64,000 bases of DNA from contig NZ_AJVC01000006.1 of NCBI RefSeq assembly GCF_000261365.1, positions 434,001-498,000 on the forward strand, written 5' to 3'. The notes beneath the pieces are model-generated. The model saw only the letters and a program-made list of their open reading frames with translations. It was not told the origin of the DNA and did no database searches. Numbering within the stretch: position 1 is the first letter of the stretch; every line of letters starts with the position of its first letter. A program made the translations under genes and the position numbers. Of this stretch, positions 28,435 to 36,772 are shown one piece after another. Source of the DNA: Herbaspirillum sp. GW103. Lineage in GTDB: Bacteria > Pseudomonadota > Gammaproteobacteria > Burkholderiales > Burkholderiaceae_D.

Positions 28435-29298
28435 TTAAATGGCGAGTTCAGGAACCTGGTCCCAGGTCATCCCTCCCAATTCACGCCCGCTCTTCGTCTT
28501 TCCCACCTTCACCAGGTTGATAATTTCCCCGTCTCTACCAACGACTGCGATGCGTTGCGCGCGAGCGGAAATTCCTTCCGCAATTAGCTCCTCCGGCGCC
28601 CAATGTCCCCATTGCTTGAAATGGAACGGTACATTGGCCTCACTGCATTGGTCCCTGAGACTTTCTGGCCAAGCTGGATTCATGGATCTTGAATCAGGCC
28701 CGCTTTCCCCGCCGGCGATGACCCAATTGATCCCTGCCACTGACGATCCTGGCGTTTGCAAATACGGCTGCAGGTTCATATGCCCCAGAAGGGGTTCCGC
28801 CGAGATAAAGCGTACCATCACATCGTGTTCAAGCAAATGGTCAATTCGTTTATCGAGCCAAAGCTGGTTTTCAGTGCTGGTGCCGAGCCATATGTTGCGC
28901 GGCCACTTTCCGCTCCAAGGCGCAAGTTTTCGCACATGGCGAATACGTTTGGTCAGCAGCAGCCAGTCAAGATTGGGTGTCGCTTCAATCAATGCCCAAA
29001 GCCTATCTCGTGCATCGTTCAGATCGGCACGGTCTTCGAAGACGTCGGCCATAGACGCGCAAAACACTCGACGACGCTCACCAACTAGGGCTGCCTCACG
29101 ATTCCATTTCAGCGGTTCCCGCCAATGAGCATCCGTGAAAAATCGACGAGGAGCTTCTTTGCCCCAGAGGTCGTTCATGCCGACTCTCTTTGCCCAGGTT
29201 TCGGCATAGCAGTGCTTACATGCTGGCGATATACGTACACATCCCCACCACGGATTGAAAGTGTGATGAGTCCATTCGATTTTGCTGTTGGCGCCCAT
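28435..29298 (-). CDS. DUF5131 (phage Gp37/Gp68) three-Cys-motif protein
   Basis: A 287-residue protein of the Gp37/Gp68 family. The N-terminus carries the three cysteines C20, C27 and C30 in WWGCVRISPACKHCYAE, which probably hold an iron-sulfur cluster like that of radical-SAM enzymes. Further family features are VFCASMADVFED, WLLLTKR, NIWLGTSTE, FISAEPLLG and WVIAGGESGP. The family is common in phages and islands; its reaction is unknown, and a radical-SAM or lesion-repair chemistry is inference. A LexA-type box lies 24 nt upstream of the ATG. Confidence 0.9.
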   Translation of the reverse strand: MGANSKIEWTHHTFNPWWGCVRISPACKHCYAETWAKRVGMNDLWGKEAPRRFFTDAHWREPLKWNREAALVGERRRVFCASMADVFEDRADLNDARDRLWALIEATPNLDWLLLTKRIRHVRKLAPWSGKWPRNIWLGTSTENQLWLDKRIDHLLEHDVMVRFISAEPLLGHMNLQPYLQTPGSSVAGINWVIAGGESGPDSRSMNPAWPESLRDQCSEANVPFHFKQWGHWAPEELIAEGISARAQRIAVVGRDGEIINLVKVGKTKSGRELGGMTWDQVPELAI

Positions 29299-29322
29299 GT
29301 TGTTCCTCAGATTTCACAAAAT

Positions 29323-29338
29323 CTGTATAAATATACAG
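29323..29338 (-). promoter_or_regulatory. LexA (SOS) box upstream of the DUF5131-tcmP-tcmP operon
   Basis: CTGT-ATAAATAT-ACAG fits the CTGT-N8-ACAG consensus of beta/gamma-proteobacterial LexA, with the AT-rich core and flanking T/A of the best sites (minus strand reads TACTGTATATTTATACAGAT). It lies 24-40 nt upstream of the DUF5131 start, a position where repressor would block transcription. SOS induction is inferred. Confidence 0.8.
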
Positions 29339-29369
29339 TATCAACGCCGTGCATCAGCTAGCCAATCCA

Positions 29370-29591
29370 TCATTCCAGATTGATATTCTGCCGACCGATT
29401 GCTTGCATGCACTGTAAGAAAAAAACAAATGAAAAGCTGCCGCGGCTTAGTTTGTTTGCAATTCCCGCGTAGGTTTCCATCACTCCGATCTCTTGGAGCT
29501 TTAAAACGAGGTCGCTATACGACATGCCTGAGCGGGTTAGCTCGGACCTGAGGATGTTTGCTGCCTTGGCGTTCCAGCGATCGGTTTGCAC
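29370..29591 (-). CDS. DUF6471-like small helical protein
   Basis: A 73-residue protein using a GTG start at 29591; no in-frame ATG lies upstream before the AT-rich region. The sequence (ILRSELTRSGMSYSDLVLKL, then ETYAGIANKLSRGSFSF) looks like a small helix-turn-helix protein and resembles what I know as DUF6471. Its position just upstream of the SOS-box operon suggests a regulator or accessory of that module, but the gap between them contains its own promoter, so this is only inference. Confidence 0.65.
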   Translation of the reverse strand: MQTDRWNAKAANILRSELTRSGMSYSDLVLKLQEIGVMETYAGIANKLSRGSFSFVFFLQCMQAIGRQNINLE

Positions 29592-29877
29592 AGATATGTT
29601 TGATGTTGCAAATTCGCAATTATCACATATGATAATTTAAAATCACAAATAATAAATATCTATCATATTTGGTAATTGCATATTGGCTTTCGGCCTCTAA
29701 GCCTTTAATAGCTTGATCAGTTGTGCTTCATCATTTCTGCCCGCTACTGACTCTGCGGCTGTTGCTCCACTACCTGCGGCATGGACTACGCCTTCTATTT
29801 TGTAGCCGCCCTTTTGCTGGCCAGTGCGGCAGTGATGTCGCGGATAAGGCGCAAGATGCAATAAGTCGGAAGCAAAG
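29592..29877. other. AT-rich regulatory gap without a gene
   Basis: Around 29620-29690 the DNA is very AT-rich and holds a near-palindrome (ATTATCACATATGATAAT, about 29620-29637), a possible operator for the leftward small helical gene. A tiny + strand frame at 29781 (27 codons, hydrophobic) has no ribosome site and is not called. Confidence 0.4.
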
Positions 29878-29913
29878 AAGAAAAAACCAGGCCCAATATG
29901 GCCTGGCTTCTTT
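29878..29913 (-). terminator. Intrinsic terminator after the membrane-anchored unknown gene
   Basis: Stem CCAGGCC / GGCCTGG with a 6-nt loop; the minus strand continues TTTTTTCTTC, right after the stop of the gene at 29934. The plus side is also T-rich. Confidence 0.85.
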
Positions 29914-29933
29914 TGTGCGGGCAATAACTGTGA

Positions 29934-30599
29934 TCAACTTTCCTTCGGGTCTTCTGCGTTATTGGAAAAAGGTGATGGCACAGCAGCGCATCTTTCTTCC
30001 CAAGCCCGCCTCTCTTCTGAAATTCGCGTCATCATCTCGCGAAGCGCTTCATCACGGTCCCACTGCCCTTCTTTCTTTACGGGAGTGGTAATTCCGACGT
30101 GTTCACGTAAGCGCTGCGCAATTTTTGCCACATCTAGTCCGAGCTCGGCATAACCGTATTGGCGAGCCCAGAAGAAATCTGTGTATTCGGGCGGATCTGC
30201 AAATTCCCATTTCGCATCAATCTCATTGATCAGTTGTTCGTTCTTGTAACGGAGGTCTAATATTTCGTACATTAAGTCTGACGGCAGAACCTTCCAATCG
30301 ACGCCGAAAGACAGAGGGTCGAATGTTGGCGTCTTCACGGTCGGAACGTAATATTGACCATCTTTGCTGGCGGGCCGCCCGTATGCGCTACCGTCGTCGA
30401 ATGCCACATGAACGCAGTCATTGGCAAAGCGTTCCAAATGGGCAGTGACCAAAATTGCCAGGTAGCTTGATTCTTTCTTGATACGACCCGACTCGCGATC
30501 AGCCTCGCGTTTCCATGTCAAAAATCCCCCAAGCCAGACACCGCCTAGGCCCGATGCCGCAGAAATGACGCTAGATAAAAAGCTCCAGTCGCATGCCAT
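29934..30599 (-). CDS. Membrane-anchored protein of unknown function
   Basis: A 221-residue protein. The ATG at 30599 follows GGGGGATC; an open frame extends 51 codons further upstream but lacks a ribosome site. Residues ~5-28 (LSSVISAASGLGGVWLGGFL) form one membrane helix with the rest probably cytosolic: a charged coil, then a conserved-looking helical domain (ESSYLAILVTAHLERFANDCVHV, WKVLPSDLMYEILDL, FFWARQYGYAELGLDVAKIA). I have seen similar proteins on phage and defence islands but know no function. It stands alone with its own terminator. Confidence 0.7.
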   Translation of the reverse strand: MACDWSFLSSVISAASGLGGVWLGGFLTWKREADRESGRIKKESSYLAILVTAHLERFANDCVHVAFDDGSAYGRPASKDGQYYVPTVKTPTFDPLSFGVDWKVLPSDLMYEILDLRYKNEQLINEIDAKWEFADPPEYTDFFWARQYGYAELGLDVAKIAQRLREHVGITTPVKKEGQWDRDEALREMMTRISEERRAWEERCAAVPSPFSNNAEDPKES

Positions 30600-30755
30600 A
30601 TTGATCCCCCGATCCATTAGTCTGCTCAGGATATCCGATCGAGATGGTGCTAGCATGGATGGAGTGGAACAAAAACACCAGTTGAGAGTTGGCGTCAAAT
30701 ACATGAGTGGCAGCGACTGAGCGGCGCTGTTGCGCAGCCCGGCCGGCAGCACATC

Positions 30756-31060
30756 TCAATTCTTGTTTGCGATCACTCTTCCGCTTACCTCGCCAAATCC
30801 GATTGTTGGCAGACCATCTCGAACCGCCACGGTTTTCATGACGATGGTATCGCCATCGTCCAAGAAGACGCAGCTTTCGCCGTTGGGAAGCGCAATGCGA
30901 TTCTTGCCGCCTTGAGTCAGATCGAGCAGTAAGCCTGCCTCGTTCGGATTAGGCCCCGATTGAGTCGTGATGGTCGAGGTCAACAGTTCAGCGTCCTTCC
31001 ATCCTCCTTCCACGCCTTTTTGAACCATTCCGGCAACTTGTGCATATTTCAGAGGCTCGT
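30756..31060 (-). pseudogene. Remnant of fumarylacetoacetase C-terminus
   Basis: The last ~90 codons of a minus-strand frame match the end of fumarylacetoacetase (tyrosine/phenylacetate catabolism): LLTSTITTQSGPNPNEAGLLLDLTQGG corresponds to LLGSGTISGPxPxSxGSLLELTWGG, then ALPNGESCVFLDDGDTIVM and IGFGEVSGRVI. The N-terminal three quarters with the catalytic and metal residues are missing. It is a decayed fragment probably picked up with the surrounding cargo. Confidence 0.65.
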
Positions 31061-31142
31061 GGACACTTAGTTCGGTTTGAGTTGGGCACGCAAACCGGAA
31101 CGAACTGGACAGAGCGGTGGCAACCTGGACAGTACGATGCAC

Positions 31143-31449
31143 CCAAAGTCCGTTATTGGCCGATTTCAGACATCATATGCCCCTCGCAACTCGCCACTAT
31201 ACATCCGAAGGTAAAGCTTGCTTCAACAGAAACGCCACGAAAATCTCGGCCGAAATTGTGCTGGAGAACCATTCGTCGGAGAGCAACGCAATTGCGGCAG
31301 CGCCGAAAAAAAGTAAGGTCCCGTCTGGACAATTAAGGTCCTTTTGTTTTTGATGCGCCCGGTAGTGCAAAGCAGCTTAGTTCTCGCTCAACCCTTATCC
31401 AGCTCGAGGGGTTCACTTTAAACCTGGCTCATTTGTGAGAGTCTAAACT
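31143..31449. other. Gene-free stretch containing one copy of the GGCCGATT hairpin repeat
   Basis: About 307 nt with no credible gene. At 31145-31173 AAAGTCCGTTATTGGCCGATTTCAGAC is a diverged copy of the repeat that punctuates the small-gene array at 37-40 kb. The rest looks like decayed DNA. Confidence 0.5.
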
Positions 31450-31797
31450 CTACTGCTGTGTCAGGAGCGCGATGGCCTCGAATAGGAGGTCAACGATTAT
31501 TTCTGATCCAACGGAATATCGTCCTTCCTGTCCAGAAAGAAACATGATCGTAGATCGGACGGAAGAAAAATTTTGCGCTAACAAGATCAGATGCACAGCG
31601 CTCGGCCCTCTCACACCGGCCAACCAGTTCTGCACAGTCCTCTCGCTTGCGTTTGTAAGCTTGCAAAGCGTCTTCACGGCATGCCGAGATGCTCCAATCT
31701 CTTGCTTGAGCGCGACCTCAATCGCTATCGCATACTCATGAGCTGTTAAATTTTTGGGAGTTTCGGTCCGCAATTTTTTGCGTGCTTCTCGCAACAT
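31450..31797 (-). CDS. Small helix-turn-helix protein divergent from the recombinase
   Basis: A 115-residue protein with a probable DNA-binding helix-turn-helix in the middle (HAVKTLCKLTNASERTVQNWLAGVRGPSAVHLILLA). It is transcribed away from the serine recombinase across an 82-nt gap, the layout of a regulator that controls a recombinase promoter (inference). Confidence 0.72.
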   Translation of the reverse strand: MLREARKKLRTETPKNLTAHEYAIAIEVALKQEIGASRHAVKTLCKLTNASERTVQNWLAGVRGPSAVHLILLAQNFSSVRSTIMFLSGQEGRYSVGSEIIVDLLFEAIALLTQQ

Positions 31798-31879
31798 ATT
31801 TCACCTCAGCGAAAGTATATTGATCCCAAGCCATAGGAGATTAGGTCGTAGCGCAGATGCTTCAGATGAGGTGAAGGCG

Positions 31880-33433
31880 ATGTCTACAAATAGGCCCGCA
31901 AAACGCACCCTGGACAAATCAACTCAGCAGCGTGCTGCTGCGTATGTACGCATGTCCACTGAGCACCAGCAGTATTCGACCGAAAATCAACTCGATGTAA
32001 TAACAGCGTTCGCTCTGTCGCGAAATCTTGAAATTACTAAGGTCTACACGGATGCGGGTAAAAGTGGATTACGACTAGAAGGTCGTGACCAGTTAAAGTC
32101 ACTTTTGACTGACGTAGAGTCTGGATTCGCTGAATTCGGAGTTATTTTAGTATACGACGTCAGCCGCTGGGGGCGTTTTCAGGATCCAGATGAGAGTGCT
32201 AGCTACGAGATTCGTTGTAAACAAGCCGGTGTTCGAGTTCTGTATTGTGCAGAACAATTTGAGAATGACGGCAGTGCCGTTTCTAGCATCATCAAGAATG
32301 TCAAACGAACAATGGCAGGGGAGTACAGCCGCGAATTAAGTGTAAAGGTTCATGCAGGGCAGCTACGGCTGATCCAACTCGGTGTTCGTCAAGGCGGTGC
32401 TGCCGGATACGGCCTCAGAAGGATGCTGATTGATCACACCGGGAACCACAAAGGAATACTGCAGGCCGGTCAACATAAATCTATTCAAACAGACCGGGTG
32501 ATCTTAGTGCCAGGCCCGGAAGAAGAGACAGAAATAGTTCGGTGGATTTACAACGCATTTGTCGAAGACGGTTTGAGCGAGGCCGAAATTGCTGCCAACC
32601 TTAACGGTCAGGGAAAGCTCACAGACCGCGGAACATCATGGACTCGTGGTACGGTTCATCAGATTTTGATTAATGAGAAATATGTAGGAGATAACGTCTG
32701 GAACCGTACATCGTTCAAGCTCAAGTTAGAGCGTGTTCACAACCCACCCGCTGCTTGGGCCCGCGCTGAGGGTGCTTTTTCAGCTATTGTAGACCGCCTT
32801 ATTTTCAATGCAGCACGTCAGATCATTTTGGCCCGCTCTTATCGGCTTACTGATGATGAAATGCTGGATGCGCTGAAACGACTATTGCATGAACACGGAC
32901 GGCTCTCAGGAATAATCATTGACGAATCTAATGGATGCCCGTCTAGCAGCGCATTCGCCAGCCGTTTCGGTAGTCTCATTAGAACATATACTCTCATTGG
33001 TTACGATCCTGGACGGGACTATCGCTATCTTGAAATCAACAAAAAGCTCCGGGAAGCTCATCCAAAAATCGTCTCCGCGGCGATTGCCGCGATAAATGCG
33101 GTCGGGGCAACGGCTGAACAAGACCAGAAATCCGATCTACTCTGGATCAACAAGGAGTTTAGTGCAGCCCTTGTGCTATGTCGTTGCCGCAGTCTGACTA
33201 ACGGCGTCAATAGATGGATTTTAAGATTCGACAATTTAGTACGAGCTGAAATCACTATTGCAGTCCGGATGAGCGAAGATGCATGTGCGATCCGCGACTA
33301 TTATCTCCTTCCCCATATAGACCTCTTTTCTCAAAAGCTCCGACTTGGGGAGGCGAATGAAAATGGGTTCGATGCGTACCGCTACGATGACCTCTCCATG
33401 CTCACCTATTTAGCGCGCCGAATAGCGCTTTGA
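31880..33433 (+). CDS. Large serine recombinase (resolvase/invertase N-domain)
   Basis: A 517-residue site-specific recombinase. The catalytic serine is at residue 26 (AAYVRMSTEHQQYS), followed by VYTDAGKSGL and VYDVSRWGRFQD, as in the resolvase domain. Residues ~190-330 are the Recombinase domain (EEETEIVRWIYNAFVEDGLSEAEIAANLN, VHQILINEKYVGDNVWNR), followed by a C-terminal part. Unlike phage large serine integrases I do not see the zinc-ribbon cysteines. The ATG at 31880 follows GAGGTGAAGG. It heads a unit with two ParB-like genes. Confidence 0.92.
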   Translation: MSTNRPAKRTLDKSTQQRAAAYVRMSTEHQQYSTENQLDVITAFALSRNLEITKVYTDAGKSGLRLEGRDQLKSLLTDVESGFAEFGVILVYDVSRWGRFQDPDESASYEIRCKQAGVRVLYCAEQFENDGSAVSSIIKNVKRTMAGEYSRELSVKVHAGQLRLIQLGVRQGGAAGYGLRRMLIDHTGNHKGILQAGQHKSIQTDRVILVPGPEEETEIVRWIYNAFVEDGLSEAEIAANLNGQGKLTDRGTSWTRGTVHQILINEKYVGDNVWNRTSFKLKLERVHNPPAAWARAEGAFSAIVDRLIFNAARQIILARSYRLTDDEMLDALKRLLHEHGRLSGIIIDESNGCPSSSAFASRFGSLIRTYTLIGYDPGRDYRYLEINKKLREAHPKIVSAAIAAINAVGATAEQDQKSDLLWINKEFSAALVLCRCRSLTNGVNRWILRFDNLVRAEITIAVRMSEDACAIRDYYLLPHIDLFSQKLRLGEANENGFDAYRYDDLSMLTYLARRIAL

Positions 33434-33442
33434 GAGAGAAAT

Positions 33443-34360
33443 ATGGCAAATCCTCGAGAGCTTCATTCGGAGCATCTAGATGCGTCCAAACACATTTCGC
33501 TTATCCCCGCCGACCGCATCCGGATTTTGAATCCGCGCAGCAGAAATCCACTCATTTTTTCTAGACTTGTTGAGAACATTTCGGTACTAGGATTAAAACG
33601 CCCTGTTACGGTCGCTATAGGGGGAAAAGACGCAACAGGTGAGTGGTACGAAGTCCTGTGCGGGCAGGGCAGATTTGAGGCACTGAAACACCTTGGCGAG
33701 ACCGAGATACCGTGCTGCATCGTGGCCGCACCTGAAATAGATCGTTTCCTAATCTCGCTCACCGAAAATATCGCTAGGCGTAGGCACACTACCGAGGAAC
33801 TACTCAGCGGCATTCTCGTGCTACGACAAAAAGGATACAGTACAGAGCAGATTGCCATCAAAACAAATCTGGAGACAAGCTATGTTCGAAGTATTCTCCA
33901 TCTCCTCGATAACGGCGAACAAAGGCTTCTGCGCGCAGTTGAAAAGTCTCAAGTACCGGTCTGGCTTGCCGTCGAAATTTCGCGTGCGTCTAGTGACGGG
34001 GTTCAGAAGGCGCTGATGGATGCATATGAAGACGGCACGCTAAAAGGCGACGAGCTTCTTGTCGTTAGGAAGATAATCAGTAAGCGAGAAGCGCTAGGAA
34101 AATCGGCGTATCCCAAGCACAAGAGAGAGCAAGATAGTCCGACACCACAGAAGCTGCTCCGGATATATAAAACCGAAGTGCGTCGGCAGCAACTGAACAT
34201 TCAAAAGGCTCGTGTTCAAGAAGAGCGCCTTCTACTCATCATTTCAGCAATACGACATTTTTTATCTGACGAGCACTTCCGAACTCTTCTTCGTGCTGAA
34301 CAGGTAAACGATATTCCAGAAGTCATTGCTAGGCGTCTACCAGGAGATCTGCTGCCATGA
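33443..34360 (+). CDS. ParB-like protein (first of pair)
   Basis: A 305-residue ParB/RepB-family protein. The N-terminal ParB domain has the nucleotide-binding boxes as CGQGRFEALKHLG (residues ~73-85) and LTENIARRRHT (~107-116), followed by a helix-turn-helix (YSTEQIAIKTNLETSYVRSIL). The C-terminal half resembles RepB partition proteins. No ParA is encoded, so a plain partition role is unlikely; the 9-nt gap after the recombinase suggests it works with it. Stop and next start overlap. Confidence 0.85.
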   Translation: MANPRELHSEHLDASKHISLIPADRIRILNPRSRNPLIFSRLVENISVLGLKRPVTVAIGGKDATGEWYEVLCGQGRFEALKHLGETEIPCCIVAAPEIDRFLISLTENIARRRHTTEELLSGILVLRQKGYSTEQIAIKTNLETSYVRSILHLLDNGEQRLLRAVEKSQVPVWLAVEISRASSDGVQKALMDAYEDGTLKGDELLVVRKIISKREALGKSAYPKHKREQDSPTPQKLLRIYKTEVRRQQLNIQKARVQEERLLLIISAIRHFLSDEHFRTLLRAEQVNDIPEVIARRLPGDLLP

Positions 34361-35256
34361 GCCATATCAGACACTGCTTTGACCGCATTATCTTAGATTT
34401 GGAAATTAACAAAATTCGCGTGTTGGTGCCAATTAAGAAGCAAGTTCTTGTGACGCCGAAATTTAGGAGTATTTTAAGTTCAGTGAAAGAGCTTGGCATC
34501 ATCGAGCCACTCGCTGTGCATCCTTCCCAAGGACAACCAGAATATTTTGATCTTCTAGATGGAAGACTCAGGCTGGAAGCGGTGAAGTCACTTGGCCAAA
34601 GCACCGTTCGCTGTATGGTTGCCCTGGATGACGAGAGCTTTACCTACAATAAACAAATAAATCGAATTGCCTCAGTTCAGGAATACCGGATGATTCGAGC
34701 AGCGCTAGCTAAGGGAGCCTCCGAGGACAGAATTGCAAAGGTTTTGGCTATAGACGTCAAAAAAGTACGGGAGAAGGCACATTTACTCGATGGAATTGCA
34801 CCAGAGGCCGCCAGACTTCTTCGGGATAGACAAGTCTCACCTGAAGTCTTCAGGGTTCTCAGAAAAATGAAACCCATACGGCAAATCGAAGCTGCAGAAA
34901 TGATGATAGCAGCAAATAAGTTCGCGAAAAGTTATGCGAACATGATACTCGTGACTACACGGCCAGAAGGGTTAATAGAAAAGACGAAAAGCCAGGTCGG
35001 TAAGGAAATTTCACCCGAGGACATTACTCGTATGGAAGCCGAGATGGAACGGCTGCAACATGACAGCCTAGCTGTAGAAGATACTATTGGGGACACTATG
35101 CTTTCCCTTGTCGTGGCTAAAGGCTTTATCAATCGTCTTCTTCGCAACGAAAATATTCGTCTGCATCTTCACCGGCATCATCCAGATTTGCTCTCCAGCG
35201 TTACCGCGACACTTGATGCTATAGCAGCAGATGGTCGTGGTATCAGTCAGGAGTAG
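34357..35256 (+). CDS. ParB-like protein (second of pair)
   Basis: A 299-residue ParB/RepB-type protein starting inside the end of the preceding gene (ATGA overlap). It has an N-terminal ParB-like box (FDLLDGRLRLEAVKSLG), a helix-turn-helix (ASEDRIAKVLAIDVKKVREKA) and a RepB-like helical C-terminus (PEVFRVLRKMKPIRQIEAAEMM). The second ParB box is weak, so nucleotide binding is doubtful. The two ParB proteins may form a heterodimer acting with the recombinase. Confidence 0.82.
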   Translation: MSHIRHCFDRIILDLEINKIRVLVPIKKQVLVTPKFRSILSSVKELGIIEPLAVHPSQGQPEYFDLLDGRLRLEAVKSLGQSTVRCMVALDDESFTYNKQINRIASVQEYRMIRAALAKGASEDRIAKVLAIDVKKVREKAHLLDGIAPEAARLLRDRQVSPEVFRVLRKMKPIRQIEAAEMMIAANKFAKSYANMILVTTRPEGLIEKTKSQVGKEISPEDITRMEAEMERLQHDSLAVEDTIGDTMLSLVVAKGFINRLLRNENIRLHLHRHHPDLLSSVTATLDAIAADGRGISQE

Positions 35257-35517
35257 ACGATACAGGGCGATAGTCGGAATATACAGGGGTATAAATAGCG
35301 GGCCCGTCGCCGCTTTCGGCATCAGACTTGCCCTCGACGTCTGCGCGCATAGAAGAAGGCAACTCTAATAGCAATCCCGCTTGATTCCGCACGGATGCCT
35401 TTAAACGATCCTACGGCCATCAGCAAATCGCTCGATGCACCGTCGGCCAAGAAAGCGGTACCGCTAGAGGTTGGTACGGATACAGGCGCGGTCTGCAGAT
35501 GAGACTATCTGGGTGAA

Positions 35518-35544
35518 TAAAAAGGCCCGTTCGGGCGCTTTTGG
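35518..35544 (-). terminator. Hairpin terminator at the end of the leftward cargo genes
   Basis: Stem GCCCG / CGGGC with a 2-nt loop and imperfect extension; the minus strand continues CTTTTTATT. Confidence 0.6.
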
Positions 35545-35597
35545 CCGATTGCGGTCCTACCCGGACATTGGGAGAAGAAAAATTCATTATATGACCA

Positions 35598-35625
35598 AGA
35601 CCGCTTCTGGCCGATTGCGGACATC
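35598..35625. repeat. Hairpin repeat copy (GACCGCTTCTGGCCGATTGC)
   Basis: Best match to the array repeat: (G)ACCGC-TTCTGGCCGATT-GCGGAC, whose arms pair into a short hairpin around a GGCC core. A second, more diverged copy lies just upstream at about 35537-35560. Confidence 0.7.
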
Positions 35626-35666
35626 GGCAACTGTAGCAAACATTCGTATCTGGCAATGAAAATTCT

Positions 35667-35736
35667 GCTTCGCAATTCTCAAGCGACCCACGCCCCGTAA
35701 GGGCTTGCGAGGCGCTAAATTTCCTGATTGCGAAGC
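35667..35736. repeat. 70-bp palindromic repeat, copy i
   Basis: It begins GCTTCGCAAT and ends ATTGCGAAGC, a perfect 10-bp inverted repeat 50 bp apart. A second copy of exactly the same length lies at 36773; ungapped, about 45 of 70 positions agree by hand count, including an internal CTTGCG block. Confidence 0.8.
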
Positions 35737-35945
35737 AAACATTGTCCCCACGAGTTCATTTTCGCTGACGCAGTCGGGCACGGCTAGAGATGAAGGAAAC
35801 GTCATCCTTGCTTACACTCATCTCGGCACTTAAAGATTCGTTACGAACGCCATGCTTAAATCCAAGAAGTCCTCTACCCTCGGTTTGCGCCTTGAGGTGC
35901 TAGATGAGGTCAAAATCTCTCTTAAGCTAAGTTCGCAACAGCCCC

Positions 35946-36302
35946 TTACTCTGATCCTTTCCCAAAGGCATAGCCGAGCGCCAGCGTTATGATCGGAACG
36001 AAAATATTCCAGGTTGATTTGATTTCGTCGATCAGGTTTGGAGCCCTTTCAGGAAACACTAAAGCGCGCACAAATAGGGCAGAACTTATCACGCAACCGA
36101 TGACGAAGCTCCATCGCATTGCCACCCAGATGAAGGTATTTTTGGCGTGCTCACCAGAGCCGAATAATTCGGCAAACTTCCCTACGACATTTGCCTTGCC
36201 TTTAACTTCGCTGAGGACAGGTTTAACGTTTGGTTTTGATTCGTCATCGATAGAGTTAATGGCCGCTGAGCTTTCTTCGAGAAGAGATTGATCGCTCATC
36301 AT
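35946..36302 (-). CDS. Two-helix membrane protein (hypothetical)
   Basis: A 118-residue protein with a soluble acidic N-terminus and two hydrophobic segments (FVIGCVISSALFVRALVF and NIFVPIITLALGYAFG). Its ATG overlaps the stop of the preceding gene by 4 nt, so the two are coupled and should work together. No family recognised. The pair is enclosed by the two 70-bp repeats. Confidence 0.72.
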   Translation of the reverse strand: MMSDQSLLEESSAAINSIDDESKPNVKPVLSEVKGKANVVGKFAELFGSGEHAKNTFIWVAMRWSFVIGCVISSALFVRALVFPERAPNLIDEIKSTWNIFVPIITLALGYAFGKGSE

Positions 36303-36652
36303 TCAGCCTTCGTATAGAAACAAAGCTCGAGCCTACGCGCGCCGCCTTTGCCAATAGTGGTTAAATAATAAGTAATAAAGGTATCCATGCCATTAATCTT
36401 CCCAATTCTGACTGGCTTGAAAACACTAATTGCAGGCTTGTCATGATTGTATAAAACAAACTGCATTGTTTTTTTGTCTTCGGAAGGCTGGCCGTGAAAA
36501 CGCGCTCCCCCTTCATCCTCCATTAAAGCAATAGTGAGTTCGACCGACTCAATCTTGATACGAATCGATTCCGCATCTTTAAAATGCACTATGTGCGTGC
36601 CTACTTGTACAAAATCGTCAATTTGTGAAGTTATGGTAAGAGGATTTGGCAC
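36299..36652 (-). CDS. Hypothetical soluble protein paired with the membrane protein
   Basis: A 117-residue beta-rich protein (IVHFKDAESIRIKIESVELTI, FVLYNHDKP, MDTFITYYLTTIGKGGARRLELCFY) with no named domain that I can assign. It is the first gene of a coupled two-gene unit; the second product has two membrane helices. Such small soluble/membrane pairs occur among island accessory genes, but function is unknown. Confidence 0.7.
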   Translation of the reverse strand: MPNPLTITSQIDDFVQVGTHIVHFKDAESIRIKIESVELTIALMEDEGGARFHGQPSEDKKTMQFVLYNHDKPAISVFKPVRIGKINGMDTFITYYLTTIGKGGARRLELCFYTKAE

Positions 36653-36772
36653 TTTTTTCTCTATTTTCAGGTTATGGGTAATGAAGGGCTGATATTTTTC
36701 TTGGCCCCCAAAAAATACATCTCAAACTTTATCAGGATCGAACCGTATTCGCATATTCCGAGAAAATTTTTC

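Larger units (their letters stand above)
35257..35945. other. Gene-free 689-nt region holding repeats and a terminator
   Basis: No believable gene. It contains a terminator (35518), two copies of the GGCCGATTGCGG hairpin repeat (about 35537-35560 and 35598-35625) and a 70-bp palindromic repeat (35667). The first ~250 nt after the ParB pair hold nothing I recognise. It is a junction between cargo modules. Confidence 0.6.

Noticed and set aside
29781-29864. 27-codon hydrophobic frame on the + strand
   Set aside because: No ribosome binding site and no phage lysis genes around it; chance is the simpler reading.
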